A stretch of DNA of 64,000 nt from Pelodiscus sinensis. Taxonomy: Eukaryota > Chordata > Testudines > Trionychidae. The notes beneath the pieces are model-generated. The model was not told where the DNA came from. It searched no databases and worked only from the letters and a program-made list of their open reading frames with translations. The position numbers and the translations under genes were made by a program. Shown here in pieces: positions 12,821 to 26,243 of this stretch (positions are counted from its first letter, which is position 1; every line of letters starts with the position of its first letter). The stretch is from positions 19,393,001 to 19,457,000 of the forward strand of contig NC_134722.1 in assembly GCF_049634645.1 (NCBI RefSeq). Reading direction: 5' to 3'.

Positions 12821-15800
12821 TATGTGTTGAGATTTTTTTTCCTTGATCAAGTACACAGTCCGTGTTCCACACTAAACCATGCTGGGAAGTCTCCCCACCC
12901 TTCAGGGCTGTCTCCCTTTGGAAACAGGATGAGCAATAAAAGCTTTGCAATACATTTCATTCTGTTGTATTCTATATAGCTTCTTACACATTATTACATT
13001 TGTGCAGAGTGGACCTTATTCTGCTTTGGCTTGTACAAACTCTTGACATTTAGCAACAACTCTAGCTAATATTGAATACCTCCCTGTACAGCAGCATTTA
13101 CCAGGGGAAGGCACAAACCTTAGATCATTTCTGAAACACAAACAATATTCACTGCAGCAAGAACAGAAAATGGTTTGCAATATTCCCATGAGGGTCCTAT
13201 TAATAACAGTCAAGCCAGGCAAATCCATATAGATATAGATCTTTATTATTTCTAACACTATTTTACTAAAATACTTCTGACACATAGTGGAAAAAGTCAT
13301 CCTGCACAGTTACAGTGGTCTCAGAGTAGTATTTCATGGCTGTTGTATGGGCAATGAGGCCTTTAGATGGAAGGTTGGGTAAAGGAAAAGAGATGGTCAA
13401 CGTTTAGAGATTCTACTGGACAGAGCCTCAATCCACCTCCCAGCTATAACTGAACTAAAACCCTAATAAAGGTTTAGATAAATCAGCATATACCTTCCTA
13501 ACTAATGAACAAGCCTCAGGACACACCAGAATAGGGAAACACCAGAATAAGAAAGATTATTGGGACATATAGAATGGAGACCCATTATGCCTTACATCCA
13601 GTGCTTTTTTTGTGACAGTACTGCCTGGTATGCAGCACCGGCACCTCCAGTCAGAGCTCAACAACTTTTCCCCTGGAGTACTGGCACCTTTTTTTTTTTT
13701 TTTTTTAAACAAAAAACACACTGCTCACATCAATGGTCTCCCCAGAACAGAAAGTTTCCCAAGTCACTGCATTTTGAGACTTGGTTGGAAACAGCTGGAG
13801 ATCCTGAAAGAGAACACATGCAGGAAGTCAGCAATGTCTAATGTTCTGTTAAGTGGTGTGCATTTTGAAACAAGGGCTTGTGTTAAGGAGAAAGAAAGCA
13901 AAAGGCTCCAATTGTTTCAGTATTTCAACTAAATACCAGCCTTCAGGAACCAAAGTGAATCTCCAAATGGGGTGAGGCCTTCTTCACGGATCAGTGGACC
14001 TAAATTGCTAGATCATTCCCAACTACCTTTTCTGTTTTCAGCATATAGAGGATAACATATTCCTTGCAATTTTGCTCCCTCTTGTTAGGTTACTGTCATA
14101 TTTCTCTATCTCTGTCCTTATCCAACAAGTTACTAGCATTTTGACTAACAATAACTTTTCCTTACCTTATCACTTCTGATGAACGATTCAGCAAGAGAAC
14201 ATTGCTTACTTTCTGTTTTTAGTGTGCATAGAGTACAGCTCTTTTGTTCCAGAGTGATCGAATGAGACGGGTAGAGGTGCAGAATAATTTGACCGTGAAT
14301 ACACAGCCTGGAGTTTGATGGCATTTGGCCACTGTCATCAAAACGCTTGTGGCCAAAATGTAAATCTTGTATTACTCACTACTTTTTTCCTACAATGTTT
14401 TCCAAGGCAAGAAATCACATTAGTCACAGGTCCCTTGAACTTGCTGATTTTAAAAATGGAATCCTCTGAATCAACAAAACACAAAGAGCTATGTGACAGT
14501 ATGAATAATATAGAGCATCAAGTGAAAGTATTCAGTACCAGAAACAAAAGTTCTGCTGATCTGTTTAATGATATGTGCATTAACAAAACATTTGGTTACT
14601 TCCTCCTGAGTTATTTCTACTCTCAGCTGTTTGTGGTCCACTCTTGGATACATATCTGAGAGTAGAATTTTTAAGTGATCCCTTGGTCATGCCACTAGCT
14701 CCATGCAAGAGGTCAAAATCCTCTGTGTGACATGATATTCGTTACTACAAAGTGAAGGATGAAGTCACAAATAGAGAATAAGGATCACTTTGGGTTGGGG
14801 CTATGCTAAGTAATGAACTTCAAAATACTCCGCAGCTGGGTTTAGTCCCAGCAAAGCCAAACCACCATAGGTCCCCTCTTCTCTCTCTCAGCACCCCTGC
14901 CTTCGCCTAACACTCCCTTTTCTACTCTCCTTCCAAAACAGAGGGTTTTCTCCTCTTTACACTCTCTTCCTAGCCGGTACTCCCTTTAAGGAGCCTTCAG
15001 TACCTTTCTTCAGCATTCTCATGCAGCATCCTTTGTGCTGACCGATTTGCATGTGAAATTAAGAGCTGTAGGAGCAGGGAGACCCTGCACTGCTTTGAAT
15101 AATAATGCTTACTCCATCCTTTAGAGTGTTCTAATCCAATTTGCGGATCACTTCAGAGAAATCTTCTGGAATAAGGAATTATGATAAATCATTCAAGAGC
15201 ATATAGGGAACAAGAATTCTTAGTCAGTGCCAAAACAAATGCACATCAAATACTGCAGGCCCTATACATGTTCTGCCTCAAATGGGTTTCTACCAGTTCC
15301 CAAGGGTCTCCATAGTCTTTATGATGACAAATAACATTATCCTGGACCCTGGGCAAGGACATCATTGATTCTGCACCTGGCACAATACATGATCTGCATA
15401 CTGAGAGAGTGAAATGATATGAGATTCCTCAAACTCACCTCATTATGCAGCAGTGCACTAATAGCCTTTTGTGTGCATTCATCTCTTGGGACAGATGGAA
15501 AGCCAGCAGTCTCATAAAATCTGGTGAATTGCTTACTAGTCATGCGGAGGTACTCATATAAAATGAAAATAGTCATCCATTTTAATGACAACTACATTGC
15601 ATAACTGATCTGGGGAGAAGTAGGCAAGACTGGTTAATAACATAACTGTCCATTTTTGTGGTTTGAAATTCTTTCATTGCCTGCACAATATGTATGTTGT
15701 TCTTACCATAGTAAACAATGCTTCACTTCTCTGTGAGAGCATTAATCCCTGTTATATTGTTAAAATAATTCCCAAAAATATTAGTTTACTTAGTCTTTAG

Positions 15801-15905
15801 GACTTGTGCCTCTGCAAAGTCTATGAAAAGAACCTAGTTCAATGAATAATATACACACCCATCATGTTCAATGTCATTGGCAGAGTGTGGGGGTGCTGGT
15901 AGACT
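12821..15905. other. No gene recognised
   Basis: Mostly AT-rich sequence, with an oligo(T) run of about 18 at 13690. Open frames of about 90-115 codons lack splice or coding signals. Nothing else recognised. Confidence 0.45.
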
Positions 15906-15907
15906 AT

Positions 15908-15972
15908 GATTTATAGAGATCAGATTAGATGATCTGGAGATGCTTTTCAGCCTTAAATTCTTTCATTCTATA
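15908..15972 (+). mobile_element. CR1 3' tail fragment
   Basis: AGATCAGATTAGATGATCTGG followed by CCTTAAATTCTTTCATTCTA is the terminal part of a CR1-type LINE. Confidence 0.6.
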
Positions 15973-16569
15973 GCAACATTTTCAGATAAAGTAAGTACTA
16001 TTTAGGAAAAAAACAGCCCGATTCCCTGTAAGTGGAATAACTGTTAAATCGGATGTTGCTTGTGCAGGTAGATTTCTGAATAAATCTATGCAGCTATGTT
16101 TGAAATGTCCCTATGCAAGGCTATTTAATATGCTCTATATTACATCCTAATTCCATTTTGGTAACTTACCATGTTCATAAATACAGGCAAACAGAAACAT
16201 TGTTAAAGTGGGGGGAATCTTCTTCTGGCAGACCCAGTATGCACTAGGGATGTTAAAATGGTTAACAGTTTTAACTCAAGGACTGCCACCCAGCCCACCT
16301 CCCAGCACTGCTGCAGCCACAAGGTCCCTCCATGGCCAGGACCCTCCTCAGCTGGGGCTGCTCTGGCCTTCTGTAAAAGCTGTTGCAGCACTTTGATTAG
16401 CTGTAGAGGGAGCACACAGCTGTGTCAACCAATATTATGTACAATCAGCATGTACCTCACTTCAAATGCCTTTTGCATGTCACTTTAGAAATACTGGTAG
16501 GAAAAAAACTATGTGGATTGAAACCAGAGGAATCTGGGAACCCTGCGTGTGAGCAACAGTAAAAAAAAT

Positions 16570-16621
16570 GTATCGAGGGCCACACGTCGAACCATGACGG
16601 GCCGCAGGTTGCCCACCACTG
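16570..16621 (-). mobile_element. hAT-like element terminus
   Basis: Read on the minus strand it begins CAGTGGTGGGCAACCTGCGG, a common vertebrate hAT terminus. The matching second end was not found; the sequence at 16240-16500 may be its remnant body. Confidence 0.5.
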
Positions 16622-16639
16622 GTTTAACATCGCTAGTTT

Positions 16640-19428
16640 GCCCAGAACAAATCCAATGATTAAATACAAATCTCCCCTGAAAAGATACAGGCTCCCAAGG
16701 AGACCATGGGTCTTTCCATCTCTTTCAAGCTTTTTAAGAATATCTTTAAAAGTAACTAACTGGCAGGTGGTGACTGCATTTTATTCCAACACAGGTCACA
16801 CTCCGAGCTGGTGCAACTGCACTGGAGTTAATGGAGTGGAGGCAGAGATGAGCCTGGCCCTCTGCGTCTAGAGCAGAGGAAATCTATGCAGTCTGCTAGT
16901 CTGAAGAGCTCACTGAACTGTCACATGTTCTGGTTTTTGCTTCCACAAAGAATTTCATGGCTGTGTCAGATTGAACTCTCAAGTTCCTCCTAGGGTCCAC
17001 AGCTTGTAAAAAGCTTGCCCCATAGCCATAGGCATTCATGCGATTGTGAGGTGGATACATTAATCAAAACATCAGCCCTTTTGTGAGCATGAAGCCAAGC
17101 CTAAGAGTGTATGCCAGGAAAAACATAATAATAGGTCTTCTCCGTCACAGCCAAAAACACCACTGTTCTACAAATAGTACTCCATTCCAGACACACCCTT
17201 CAGATATTAGAGGTTTATAAAAAGGACAAGCATGCACCATTCATTATAAAACTAGAGAGATGAAAAAGTAATTCGTGTATCGCTGTCCCAATAGACTAAA
17301 CTATAGTTTGAACTCCCTCAACAAGTAAATATTTAGTCCTGAGGAGTTTGTGCAGACCAAATGAGACTTGAGATCATGGTGATTGCACTGGGTATAAAGC
17401 AGCTGAGAATATAACTCTTATATATAGTTGAAAATTCCTCCTGTTCTTTAGCACCAGTTATCTCTATCATGACTCTTGGTTTCCTTTTAATAGTTTGCTT
17501 AGGAAAGAGCAGAATTTGAAGAAATAAAATAACTTTTGTCTTTCATGGAGTTTATCTCTGTTTGATACTGTAAAACTTCCCCTCACAGGCTTCCACAATA
17601 GATCTCAAGTGCCTCTCACCATATCTAAGGCCCCGATCCAAAACCCTTAGAAATCAATGAAAAAACTCCCACTGGTTTCAAAGATTTATGCCCCATCCCT
17701 GGTTCACTTTAATTACTCTCTTCTCCTTCCCTCATAGCCTCAACCATTCCCCAGCAGTCCAAGCAAAAGACATTGCAATTTAAACATGTGCTTACGTGGC
17801 TACCATGCACTAAATTGCTCTAAAAACTGAGATAACTTTAGTAGGCTGCCGATCATGAATGACCAGAATGGGGGAGGAGGCAGGAAGGGACGCAATCTCA
17901 GTTGTGCTTGTTGCTGAGCATTCGTTCCCACCTTTTCATCTAAGTCAAGCACGGTCAACAAAACGGGACATTTGCTTAAGATCACAGTTTATCGTGTGCC
18001 TGTGCTCTTCAGTGCTGGCTGGGAAAGAAAAGGGACTGGATCTCTGAGAAGGCAGATATGAGCAAAAGTCAGTCCGTCTGAGATGGACAATCACAGAATG
18101 ACACAAAATGCCTTTGTTTGGGCTTGATGAGATGGCTACATTTCTGGAGTTGGACTACTCACAGCAGCTGCTCTCTTTTGACTTTTGGCATCTCATTCAA
18201 AAACTAACCAAAATGCAAAGGACCTATTCTTCTCCACTCATTGTTTTATGCTATTCTTTGCCTATGTGGCCAAGATATTTTGGGCCCCACTCTTGCTGTA
18301 ATTTAAACTCCTCATCAGTTCAATGGAAGTTCTTTGTAACAAGAGGATTAGACCCTAAACTAAATATGAACTCATAATTCATCTTCCCATTTTAGGTCGA
18401 TAGGAAAAAAAATGAGAGTTTCTCTCTACAGTGATGAGACTACTGAAAAACATTTTTTCTTCCTTTGTGAAAAGGACCACACAATTTTTTTTTTTTTGGT
18501 GGTTTACCTTTCTTATTCCTTGAAATAAGTTATTTGTATACAGACTTTGAGAACACTTTTGATGGGCCTTGGTAAGTTCATTCCACATTGGTGGGGATGA
18601 TTTATTCTGTTTGGTTTGATTTTACTCCTTTAGTGTTTTCTCAAGTTTTTTAGTCCAAGACTCAGCAAATGAAAGATTCAGCAAATAATATCCAGAATGC
18701 ACATAGAGGACTCCTGTTCTATACTGTACTTGGATTTTACTGTAGTTCTGGCTGCTACCACCAAGCTATCTTTAGTATTTATTAACAGTCCATTTTCTTG
18801 GTGCTTTTTTTTTTGCATTTCATTAGAGCCAGCGGGAAAACCAGCAAAAATTGAAATGTTTTTGACTGTTGGGTTTTTCCATCACTTCCTTTCCTTTAGT
18901 CCCCCATTAGCGCTATAGACAATGTAGACAATAGCTATAGAAAGACCATATGGCCCAATTCCTCGTTTGATGTACTTTCCAGCTGGTCTATATGTGTTTT
19001 CCCTGTCCTGGGTGAAGAAAGTAAATATCTTTCTTACTGTCCAACTTTGTGAACATAAAGTCTAACTATCTAATAAACACTAAACCTTTACCAAACATAG
19101 TACATGATTGCAAATGCTTACAGCTCTTTCTTAACCATATTTCTTCAGATGTAGAAAAGGCATCTGTCTATGGAAAGACTGAAGTTTTCAATGCAATGGT
19201 TTGAGTTCTAAATAAAAAAAGACATTCCTAAATAATATTTGAATGTACAAACACACACAATGTAATGTTCAATTAATTCAGAAACATAAGAATGTATCTG
19301 AAATTGCCAGGATATCATGTAAAGCATAAAACAGGCCTGCGAAACTTTGGCCCATACATTTCTCTAAAAAAATTATGCAAGCACCTGTAAACAGAGACCT
19401 AGAACAAACCAGCAGTATTGCCTTCTTA
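16640..19428. other. No gene recognised
   Basis: AT-rich non-coding sequence. A diverged short repeat is present near 17632-17695 (CCGATCCAAAACCC, then AATCAATG). Nothing else recognised. Confidence 0.45.
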
Positions 19429-19674
19429 ACCATAATTAGGCATGGTCTTTGTTTGCTGGGACCCAGAATTGAGTGAATATGGTGCAAGGGACAATACAAA
19501 GGCAGCAACAATGTATGTCCAGATTTTTTGGGGAATTGTGATTAGGATATTACCATAATTAGGCATGGTCTTTGTTTGCTGGGACCCAGAATTGAGTGAA
19601 TATGGTGCAAGGGACAATACAAAGGCAGCAACAATGTATGTCCAGATTTTTGGGGGAATTGTGATTAGGATATT
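19429..19674. repeat. Recent 123-bp tandem duplication
   Basis: Units 19429-19551 and 19552-19674 differ by a single base, T against G within the T-to-G run near the end of the unit. An 89-codon minus-strand open frame spans both copies and simply repeats itself, so it is not a gene. Confidence 0.95.
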
Positions 19675-20374
19675 AAAGTACCTATGTATTCCCATGTAGA
19701 ACTTTCTAATAAAAATCCAGATATTAACCTCTTTGTTTAGGACATCTCAGAATCTGTGATCCTATAATAGTTCTCAGATAGTCACAAACACTCCTGAATG
19801 TTTGGTTACCCACAGAGATCACTTCCATGACTTGTAATTCAGGTGAAAATGACCTTCTGAAATAAAATGCCACAAGGAAGGGAAACACCATGTCACCATT
19901 TAGATCAGCTTGCTAATCTGATAAATCCAAAGTCACAGACCATTCTCATAAAGAAAGACTAAAACAAGTCACTTACTACAAGTGTTCTAACTTCTGTATA
20001 TCACTTAGAACATTTGTTGAGTGTTTTAATTTTTTTATTAAAAATATTTATACCATTTGGAATCTCAAAAAATGAAGGTTTTGTAAAGTTACAACTGTTC
20101 CAAGACTCTCATGTCACATAAAGTAGTGTGTTGCCTACCAAAAAAGTGTTATTAGGAGTTAAAAAAACTACTGAATTAGCATTTTGTGCGGAACTAAATT
20201 TACTTCCTCAGCTATTACTACATTTTAAGCCCACGGAAATGAAGTAGCTCATGTATACAGTTTTAGATACAGTTCTGGGTCAGAAGCTACAGTAAAGGTA
20301 ACAATGTTATATTTTATTACAGTACCATGATAGCTCTCCTTTTAATTAGGTTTTTTAGACTTTCACTAGGAAAC

Positions 20375-20610
20375 ATTGTCTAATGATTAGATCAATGCAC
20401 TTGGAGACTGGAGTGCTGTGGTTCTATTGCTAGTTCTGATACTGATCCACTGTGGGAACTTTGCCAAGTCATTGTATCTGTAAATGTTTAATTCACCAAT
20501 CTAGTGTGTCTACTTTACTGCTCAGGAGTTGAGGAGGCTTTAAGAGTCAATTTCTGCAAAGTGCTTTGGGGTTCCTGGATGAAAGGTGGTTTCAAAGTAC
20601 TACTATGATT
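20375..20610 (+). mobile_element. MIR-like CORE-SINE
   Basis: A degenerate tRNA-like head and core (CTTGGAGACTGGAGTG, CTGTGGGAACTTTGCCAAGTCA, TATCTGTAAATG) are followed by the LINE2-type tail AAAGTGCTTTGGGGTTCCTGG. The order matches MIR-family SINEs of amniotes. Confidence 0.65.
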
Positions 20611-22301
20611 GTTTCCATTTACTAAGGTTGTATCCCTTTATTTAAGTGTTGCAAGGAAGGTCTTGTCTAGTACATAAATAGGGTATGCACTCACCTTAGA
20701 AAGAAAAAGGTAATTTATTCACTTTATATCATTTAGTGGTTGCCTTGCTGCAATATTTATTGCCAATTATTCTATTCCTCAGCCTTTGATCATAATAAAT
20801 ATAATATTAGACGACAAAGTGAGAACTTGCTAGTGCAGATTGTCTATGGAAATACATACTATTACTGTAGAGATAGCTATTAGATTAGAACCTGCACTCG
20901 TTCCATGACTGTAAATCCAGTGTTATTTAATTTAACTCAGTAGTTACTCTGGATTTGCCCTGGTGAAATAGATCAAAACCTGATCCAGTGTCTTTGAGGA
21001 ACATTTTAGTTTAGATGCATTGACTTCTATATATTTACTGGTCTGAATGAATGCCAACTCCAATGTGAATCCTTCCATTGGAATAACAAAATAGTGATTT
21101 GGGCAATATATCAGTGAAGTGCCTACATTATATCTGGTAATTCCAATACAGTTTAACCATTCTTATTAAAATACTGGAATTTGTATTACCTTCAGTAAAT
21201 TGCAGTACTATTTTGAGTGCTGATTTTTCTGCAGTTCATCATACAAGAGCTTGAATTGGTTGAAATAATCTTAGGTATATATTTTGTTTTAATTTCTAAA
21301 ATCCAATTTGGAATTTAAACATAAATTTTTAGAAAAATATGTCCATTTATCAACATCTTTCAGGTTTTCATTAAAAAACTGTATCACAGGGAGCAAGTGA
21401 GGGTGGAGTCAGAGCAGGTGTCTATAAGGAGCTGACTTAAAAGCCCACAAGCACCAGATCCATCTGCTCTTCCGTCCCTCCCCCCCCCCACCCCCCGTGA
21501 TGCTGCCTATGATAGAGAGGCAGCAGCACAGAGGGTGAAGGGGGAAGGCAGGAGCCGATATGCACAGGGAACCAGCTTTCAAGCAGCAATCTCTGTCCGC
21601 GGGGGGGTCAAGATCCTTGCAGACAAAAGCTGTTCCCACATCCCAAAGTGCTTTTAGCGTAGACCTGGCCTAAACTATAGCAACATTGCCTTCTTCGTCT
21701 GCCACAGAGGTACTTCTGGCTTATTCTTCTTGTATGTGTTCTATGTTAAGGAGTGACATATTGTTTAAGGCCAAATTAGTGAAGGCTATGTGGGCCCTGT
21801 ATTCCCTGTCAGGGAGCTGTGTGAATTTTTAGAAGGATACGGACAGCATAGCAGGTCTAAAGTTCTTACAATGAATAAACTCATCCACTCAGACTCCTTC
21901 TGGATGCAGGTATTCCATTTCCCTGTGCACAGACCACCCACAGCATTAAGATAGCAGAGCTACAGGTTATCAGATAAACTATTGTCTCTGTAACAATTGA
22001 TCTTTAAAGACTTAGATGTTCAGAAAAGAGCCCACCACTCTGGACAGAATATTTTTAAGATGAATTGAAAGAAAAGGTATGCTAAGCAAGATATTCTCTG
22101 GTACATAGAGACCAGAGCCTCAATGTTAGGATCCATATCTGAATTTTCCTGGAGGCTGGCATTGTCTAGGTGGTTTTGGTTCAAAGGTTTATCTCTTGCC
22201 AATGGATATTCTCCTGTAAAAAGCAAAATAAACTAACAAGAGTGAATTCTTCCTATTTAGGTAAGATAGGAAAAATGTGAGTCATTTCTCTCCCCTCCAC
22301 C
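20611..22301. other. No gene recognised
   Basis: AT-rich, with a GC-rich block at 21390-21665 that contains C- and G-homopolymers and ends GCGTAGACCTGGCC, possibly another GTAGAC...GGCC element end. Confidence 0.4.
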
Positions 22302-22582
22302 CAGGGCCACATTATGACTTGTGGGCCTAGGCACTTTTGCCTTTGTGGGCTCCTTCCTCCATAAAAAAAAAATTATTAAAAATTATTTTTGATATAATTT
22401 TAAATACTTCAACATTTTATTTTTTTTGTTTTAGGCAAAATTTAATAGATTTTCGTGGGCCCTAAAAGTTTCATTTTTTTTCTTCTGATGTTAAAAGAAA
22501 TTAAAACATTTTAGTGGGCCACTAAAAGTATCGTGGGCCTTAGGCACTGTGCCTACTGTGCCTAATGGATAAGTCGGCTCTG
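22302..22582. mobile_element. hAT-like MITE (281 bp)
   Basis: The ends are CAGGGCCACATTATGACTT and, inverted, CAGAGCCGACTTATCCATT, and repeated TGTGGGCC/GTGGGCC phrases lie inside. The flanking 8-mers CCTCCACC and CCTCTGCC match at 6 of 8 positions, consistent with a decayed hAT target duplication. Confidence 0.6.
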
Positions 22583-24274
22583 CCTCTGCCTGCTCTAATA
22601 AACATGCTGGCCACTTAAGTTGATAATTCTTTCTGAGAGCATCTTTGTAAATATGTCAGTTCTAGTGAGGTTAATAGCAATTTAAGCTGCAGTGCAGTAC
22701 TTCAGTCTTCTCAACTAGCCATTACAATACAGCAATACACAACACAATAATTACTGTACTAGGGCTGGAACAGAATGAGGAAAAGCACCATTCCCTTACC
22801 TTCTAGGGAGGACAGATTTCAGACTCTTCTTCACTTTCATGAGGACTGGGAGGGAAGGATCTGTTTCATGACTCTTTCCCAGGGCTACAGTCAGTCCTAA
22901 CTGATGTTAACCAGCTGTTTTCAGATTGATCATATATGGTTCAGATTAAGGGATGACAAATATAGTTAAGTGGTCACCATGATTTAAGAATCAAAATCCT
23001 CCAAGGATGTGTTACATTTTGTGGCGTAAGGTTTCTCAATTGCAAACAAAATCAATTACTTCCTAGACATGCATCTCAAGCATAGTTTAACTACGAGTAT
23101 TTGATGTTAAAGAAGCCACAGGCATTTTGCCAATTTTTTTTTACGCATTCATGAGGAATGCTGTGTATGTAGCTCATGTACAAACATGGAGAATGAAGGG
23201 GCTGGAAAACAAAAACATATCACTATGATATGAAGAGCCTAAAACCACACTCTCCAACCATTCTACAGCACAAAACAACAGTAACTCCTTAATACTGAAG
23301 AGCAACTTTGGAGTATGTCTAACTACCTTATCTCCTAAAATATTGGCTTAATGTCAGCTAATCATGTGATGTTTACTTTTCTATCACTAATAATTGCTTC
23401 TCTTCTGGTGTACCTACTGACACTTGATAAGTAACAGGAAGCAATTTACATGTAATTTCAAATTCTCCAAATATTTGAATATTAACATTCCCTGACATTC
23501 CTTACTGTAGAAGAGGAGATTCAGAAGGAAAATCTGGCAACTTTGCTACAACATATACATTTATCAATCTGGTATGAAAGTCAGATCTAAAGTTAGCCAG
23601 TAATAATCTGATTTAAAAATTGTTCCAGAGAATAGCCTCTGAAACATCAACACTATACCTTGTACAATTTAAGAATAAGGCAGCAGAGGGGACTGCTTGT
23701 TGGGTTTAAAATTTTCCAAAAACTGGGAATTGACGCAATAGCTAAAGATTTCTTAGAGTTGGCTCATTTGTTCCTGTGTTGTACTCAAAGCAGGCTGTAA
23801 CATTTCAAGTAAAAACTTTTTTATTAAAAAAATGGAGTTTTGTCTAAATCAATATTTTCCATGTAAAAACACTGATTTCAGTAGAATTTACTGTCAGGAA
23901 AAAAAATCAAAACATTTTATTTCATTGAGCCAGAACATTGTTTCAGGCTGAGATGATATGAATCTGCCTGAGCTGTCATATGCCTTCTGCCCCCATTCAC
24001 CCCTATGGGCTATACATCCTTGCCAGGCTATATCTCTTGTGATACACTGGGTTTTCCCTTGTATCTAAGCAGTTGCTCCCATGATGAACTGAAGTAGCTC
24101 AGGCACATGCAGAGTAATACCAGGTGGACAAGAAAAAAAATGGGATGTTTTCATTTATGAAAACTTTTTATAAAGGTACTTTGTAGTGTTTAAAAAAAAT
24201 CTCCCTGGTTTTTGAGGAAGACAGTTTGAAGTGGCATGCTTTTACAGCAATGTCACTGTGAGCAAAACCAGCAT
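22583..24274. other. No gene recognised
   Basis: AT-rich non-coding sequence without recognisable repeats. Confidence 0.45.
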
Positions 24275-24675
24275 CTGTGACCTAGTGGATTAGAAATATG
24301 GCGACTGCTTTTTCTCCAACTTTTTAACACATACAAGTGAAAGTTATATCAAGCTTTTCAATACTGGAAATGTAAGCTGTATTTTATAAGCACTTTAGAA
24401 GACAACCCTATATGAAGACTCATTCTTCCATTTAACACTTTTACAGCTTGTTTTAATTAAAAAAAACCCACAGAGTTAAAACCACAGACCTTAGTAACAG
24501 CTAGTTTCTATTCTGTAAACTAGTGGATCAGAGAGGTTTGTTTCTTCCCCCCACTTTTTTAACAAATACAAGTGAAAGTTGTATTAAGCTTTGTAAAGAA
24601 ATAAGCACTTTAAAAGATAAGCCTATCTGTAGAAATATGCCTTCATTCAGCGTTCTTACATATAAGTTTCAATAT
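24275..24675. repeat. Old tandem duplication, period about 238 bp
   Basis: CTAGTGGAT, AATACAAGTGAAAGTT (ACATACAAG in the first copy), AAGCTTT and ATAAGCACTTTA occur in the same order from 24282 and again from 24520. The copies are diverged and contain small indels. Confidence 0.75.
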
Positions 24676-24739
24676 TACTGTAGTATGCAGATCCAATAAA
24701 GGACAAAAACCATGGCTTACTGAACATATATAAGTGACC

Positions 24740-25081
24740 TTGTCCTCTAACAAAGACCCCAGAGGCATTGACAACCACCGTGGGTCCCTAAACAAAATGG
24801 GACGGGACCTCAAGCAGAAGGGGGGGGCCGGGGCAGCCAGCCTGGCACTTATGCATGAGGGATTAAGGCTGTCTGGTTATGTGCCATTGCAAAGCAGCCC
24901 CAGAATCCCTCTGAAATCATACCATCTGCTGTGGCTGCACCGTTTTGTTTTTCCTGACAGCCTCCCACTGTGGGATGCCACCAAGCTTGTCTTCAGGCAA
25001 GCTGACTCTAGCTATGTATTCTACGTAACTGGAGTTATGTGCCTTCATCTGGGCTTCCGAGTCTAATGTAGACTGGGCCTA
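24740..25081. repeat. GC-rich block with a GTAGACTGGGCC end
   Basis: It contrasts with AT-rich flanks, contains a 110-codon open frame without coding features, and ends AATGTAGACTGGGCC, like other MITE termini here. Probably an old transposon; the left end is not defined. Confidence 0.35.
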
Positions 25082-25811
25082 ACAATCAGACTTTGGCCGG
25101 AACAAACAAGCAAAAAGTCAGGACGGGAAAAGGACAATCACAGCCTTTTGTGACTGAAAAATCAAGAAGTGAGCTGTTGAAGAGGAAACCTCTCTCATGC
25201 ACTGGATTAGCAGCAGGCGACAAGCAACACAAGTATGACAAGAGATAGTTATCATTCAGACTTACTAGCACTGAAAGTAAAGATGAGCCTGATGTGGAGT
25301 GTGCGGTGTGCCACAAAGTACTTCCTAATATTTCGCATACCTGCTAAACTTTGAAGGCTTTTAGAAACAAATCATTCTGAACACAAAGACAAAGGCATAC
25401 GTTTTTTCAAGCGAAATCTTGACACACTTTCAAACAGTAAACTCTCAGTGATGGAATCGCTAAATCAAAGCATCGTACTAGGTGAGCTACCATATTGCAC
25501 TTGCTGGAGAAGCCCATACAATTGCAGAAAAACTTGTCAAGCCTTGTGCAAAAGATATTCTGATGTATATGTTTGAGGAGCAATCTAATAAAAAAGTTAA
25601 TCTGGGGATTGTTAAAATACTTATGTAAACTCCCATCAATAGCACTTAAACCTCTTTAATCCTGAACTCCTTGGGGAATTGGCTATGCCAGATTATGGAA
25701 TTTTCTAGACTATGGGTATTCATGTATACTTTTTGTTATGAAGGTGAAAATAAAAACATTTTTCCAAGTCCTGAATTTTTATTTAACATGTAACAGACAG
25801 CAATACATATG

Positions 25812-26243
25812 GGCTATGTCTAGACTGCATCCCTTTTCCGTAAAAGGGATGCAAATTAGACACATCGCAATTGCAAATGAAGCAGGGATTTAAATCCCCC
25901 CGCTTCATTTGCATAAATATGGCTACCGCTTTTTTCCGGCTCGGAGCTTGCCGGAAAAAATCGCCAGTCTAGACGGGGATCTTTCGGAAAGTAAAGCCTT
26001 TTCCGAAAGATCCCTTATTCCTTTTTTTAAGAGGAATAAGGGATCTTTCAGAAAAGGCTTTATTTTCCGAAAGATCCCAGTCTAGACTGGTGCTTTTTTT
26101 TGGCAAATCTCCGAGCCAGAAAAAAGCGGCAGCCATATTTATGCAAATGAAGTGGGGGGGATTTAAATCCCCGCTTCATTTGCAATTGTAATGTGTCTAA
26201 TTTCATCCCTTTTCCGTAAAAGGGATGCAGTCTAGACACAGCC
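25812..26243. mobile_element. Foldback MITE (432 bp), ATG flanks
   Basis: The ends are GGCTATGTCTAGACTGCATC and, inverted, GGCTGTGTCTAGACTGCATC, flanked by ATG on both sides. The inverted repeats extend over most of the element (CCCTTTTCCGTAAAAGGG, AATTGCAAATGAAG, TTTAAATCCCC), with TTTCGGAAAG hairpins near the centre and CCAGTCTAGACTGG at 26079. No coding capacity. Confidence 0.8.

Noticed and set aside
19426..19695. 89-codon minus-strand frame with an internal repeat
   Set aside because: It is the translation of the 123-bp tandem duplication, with no coding evidence.
24734..25066. 110-codon + strand frame
   Set aside because: GC-rich block ending in a transposon-like GTAGAC...GGCC terminus; no homology recognised and no exon boundaries.
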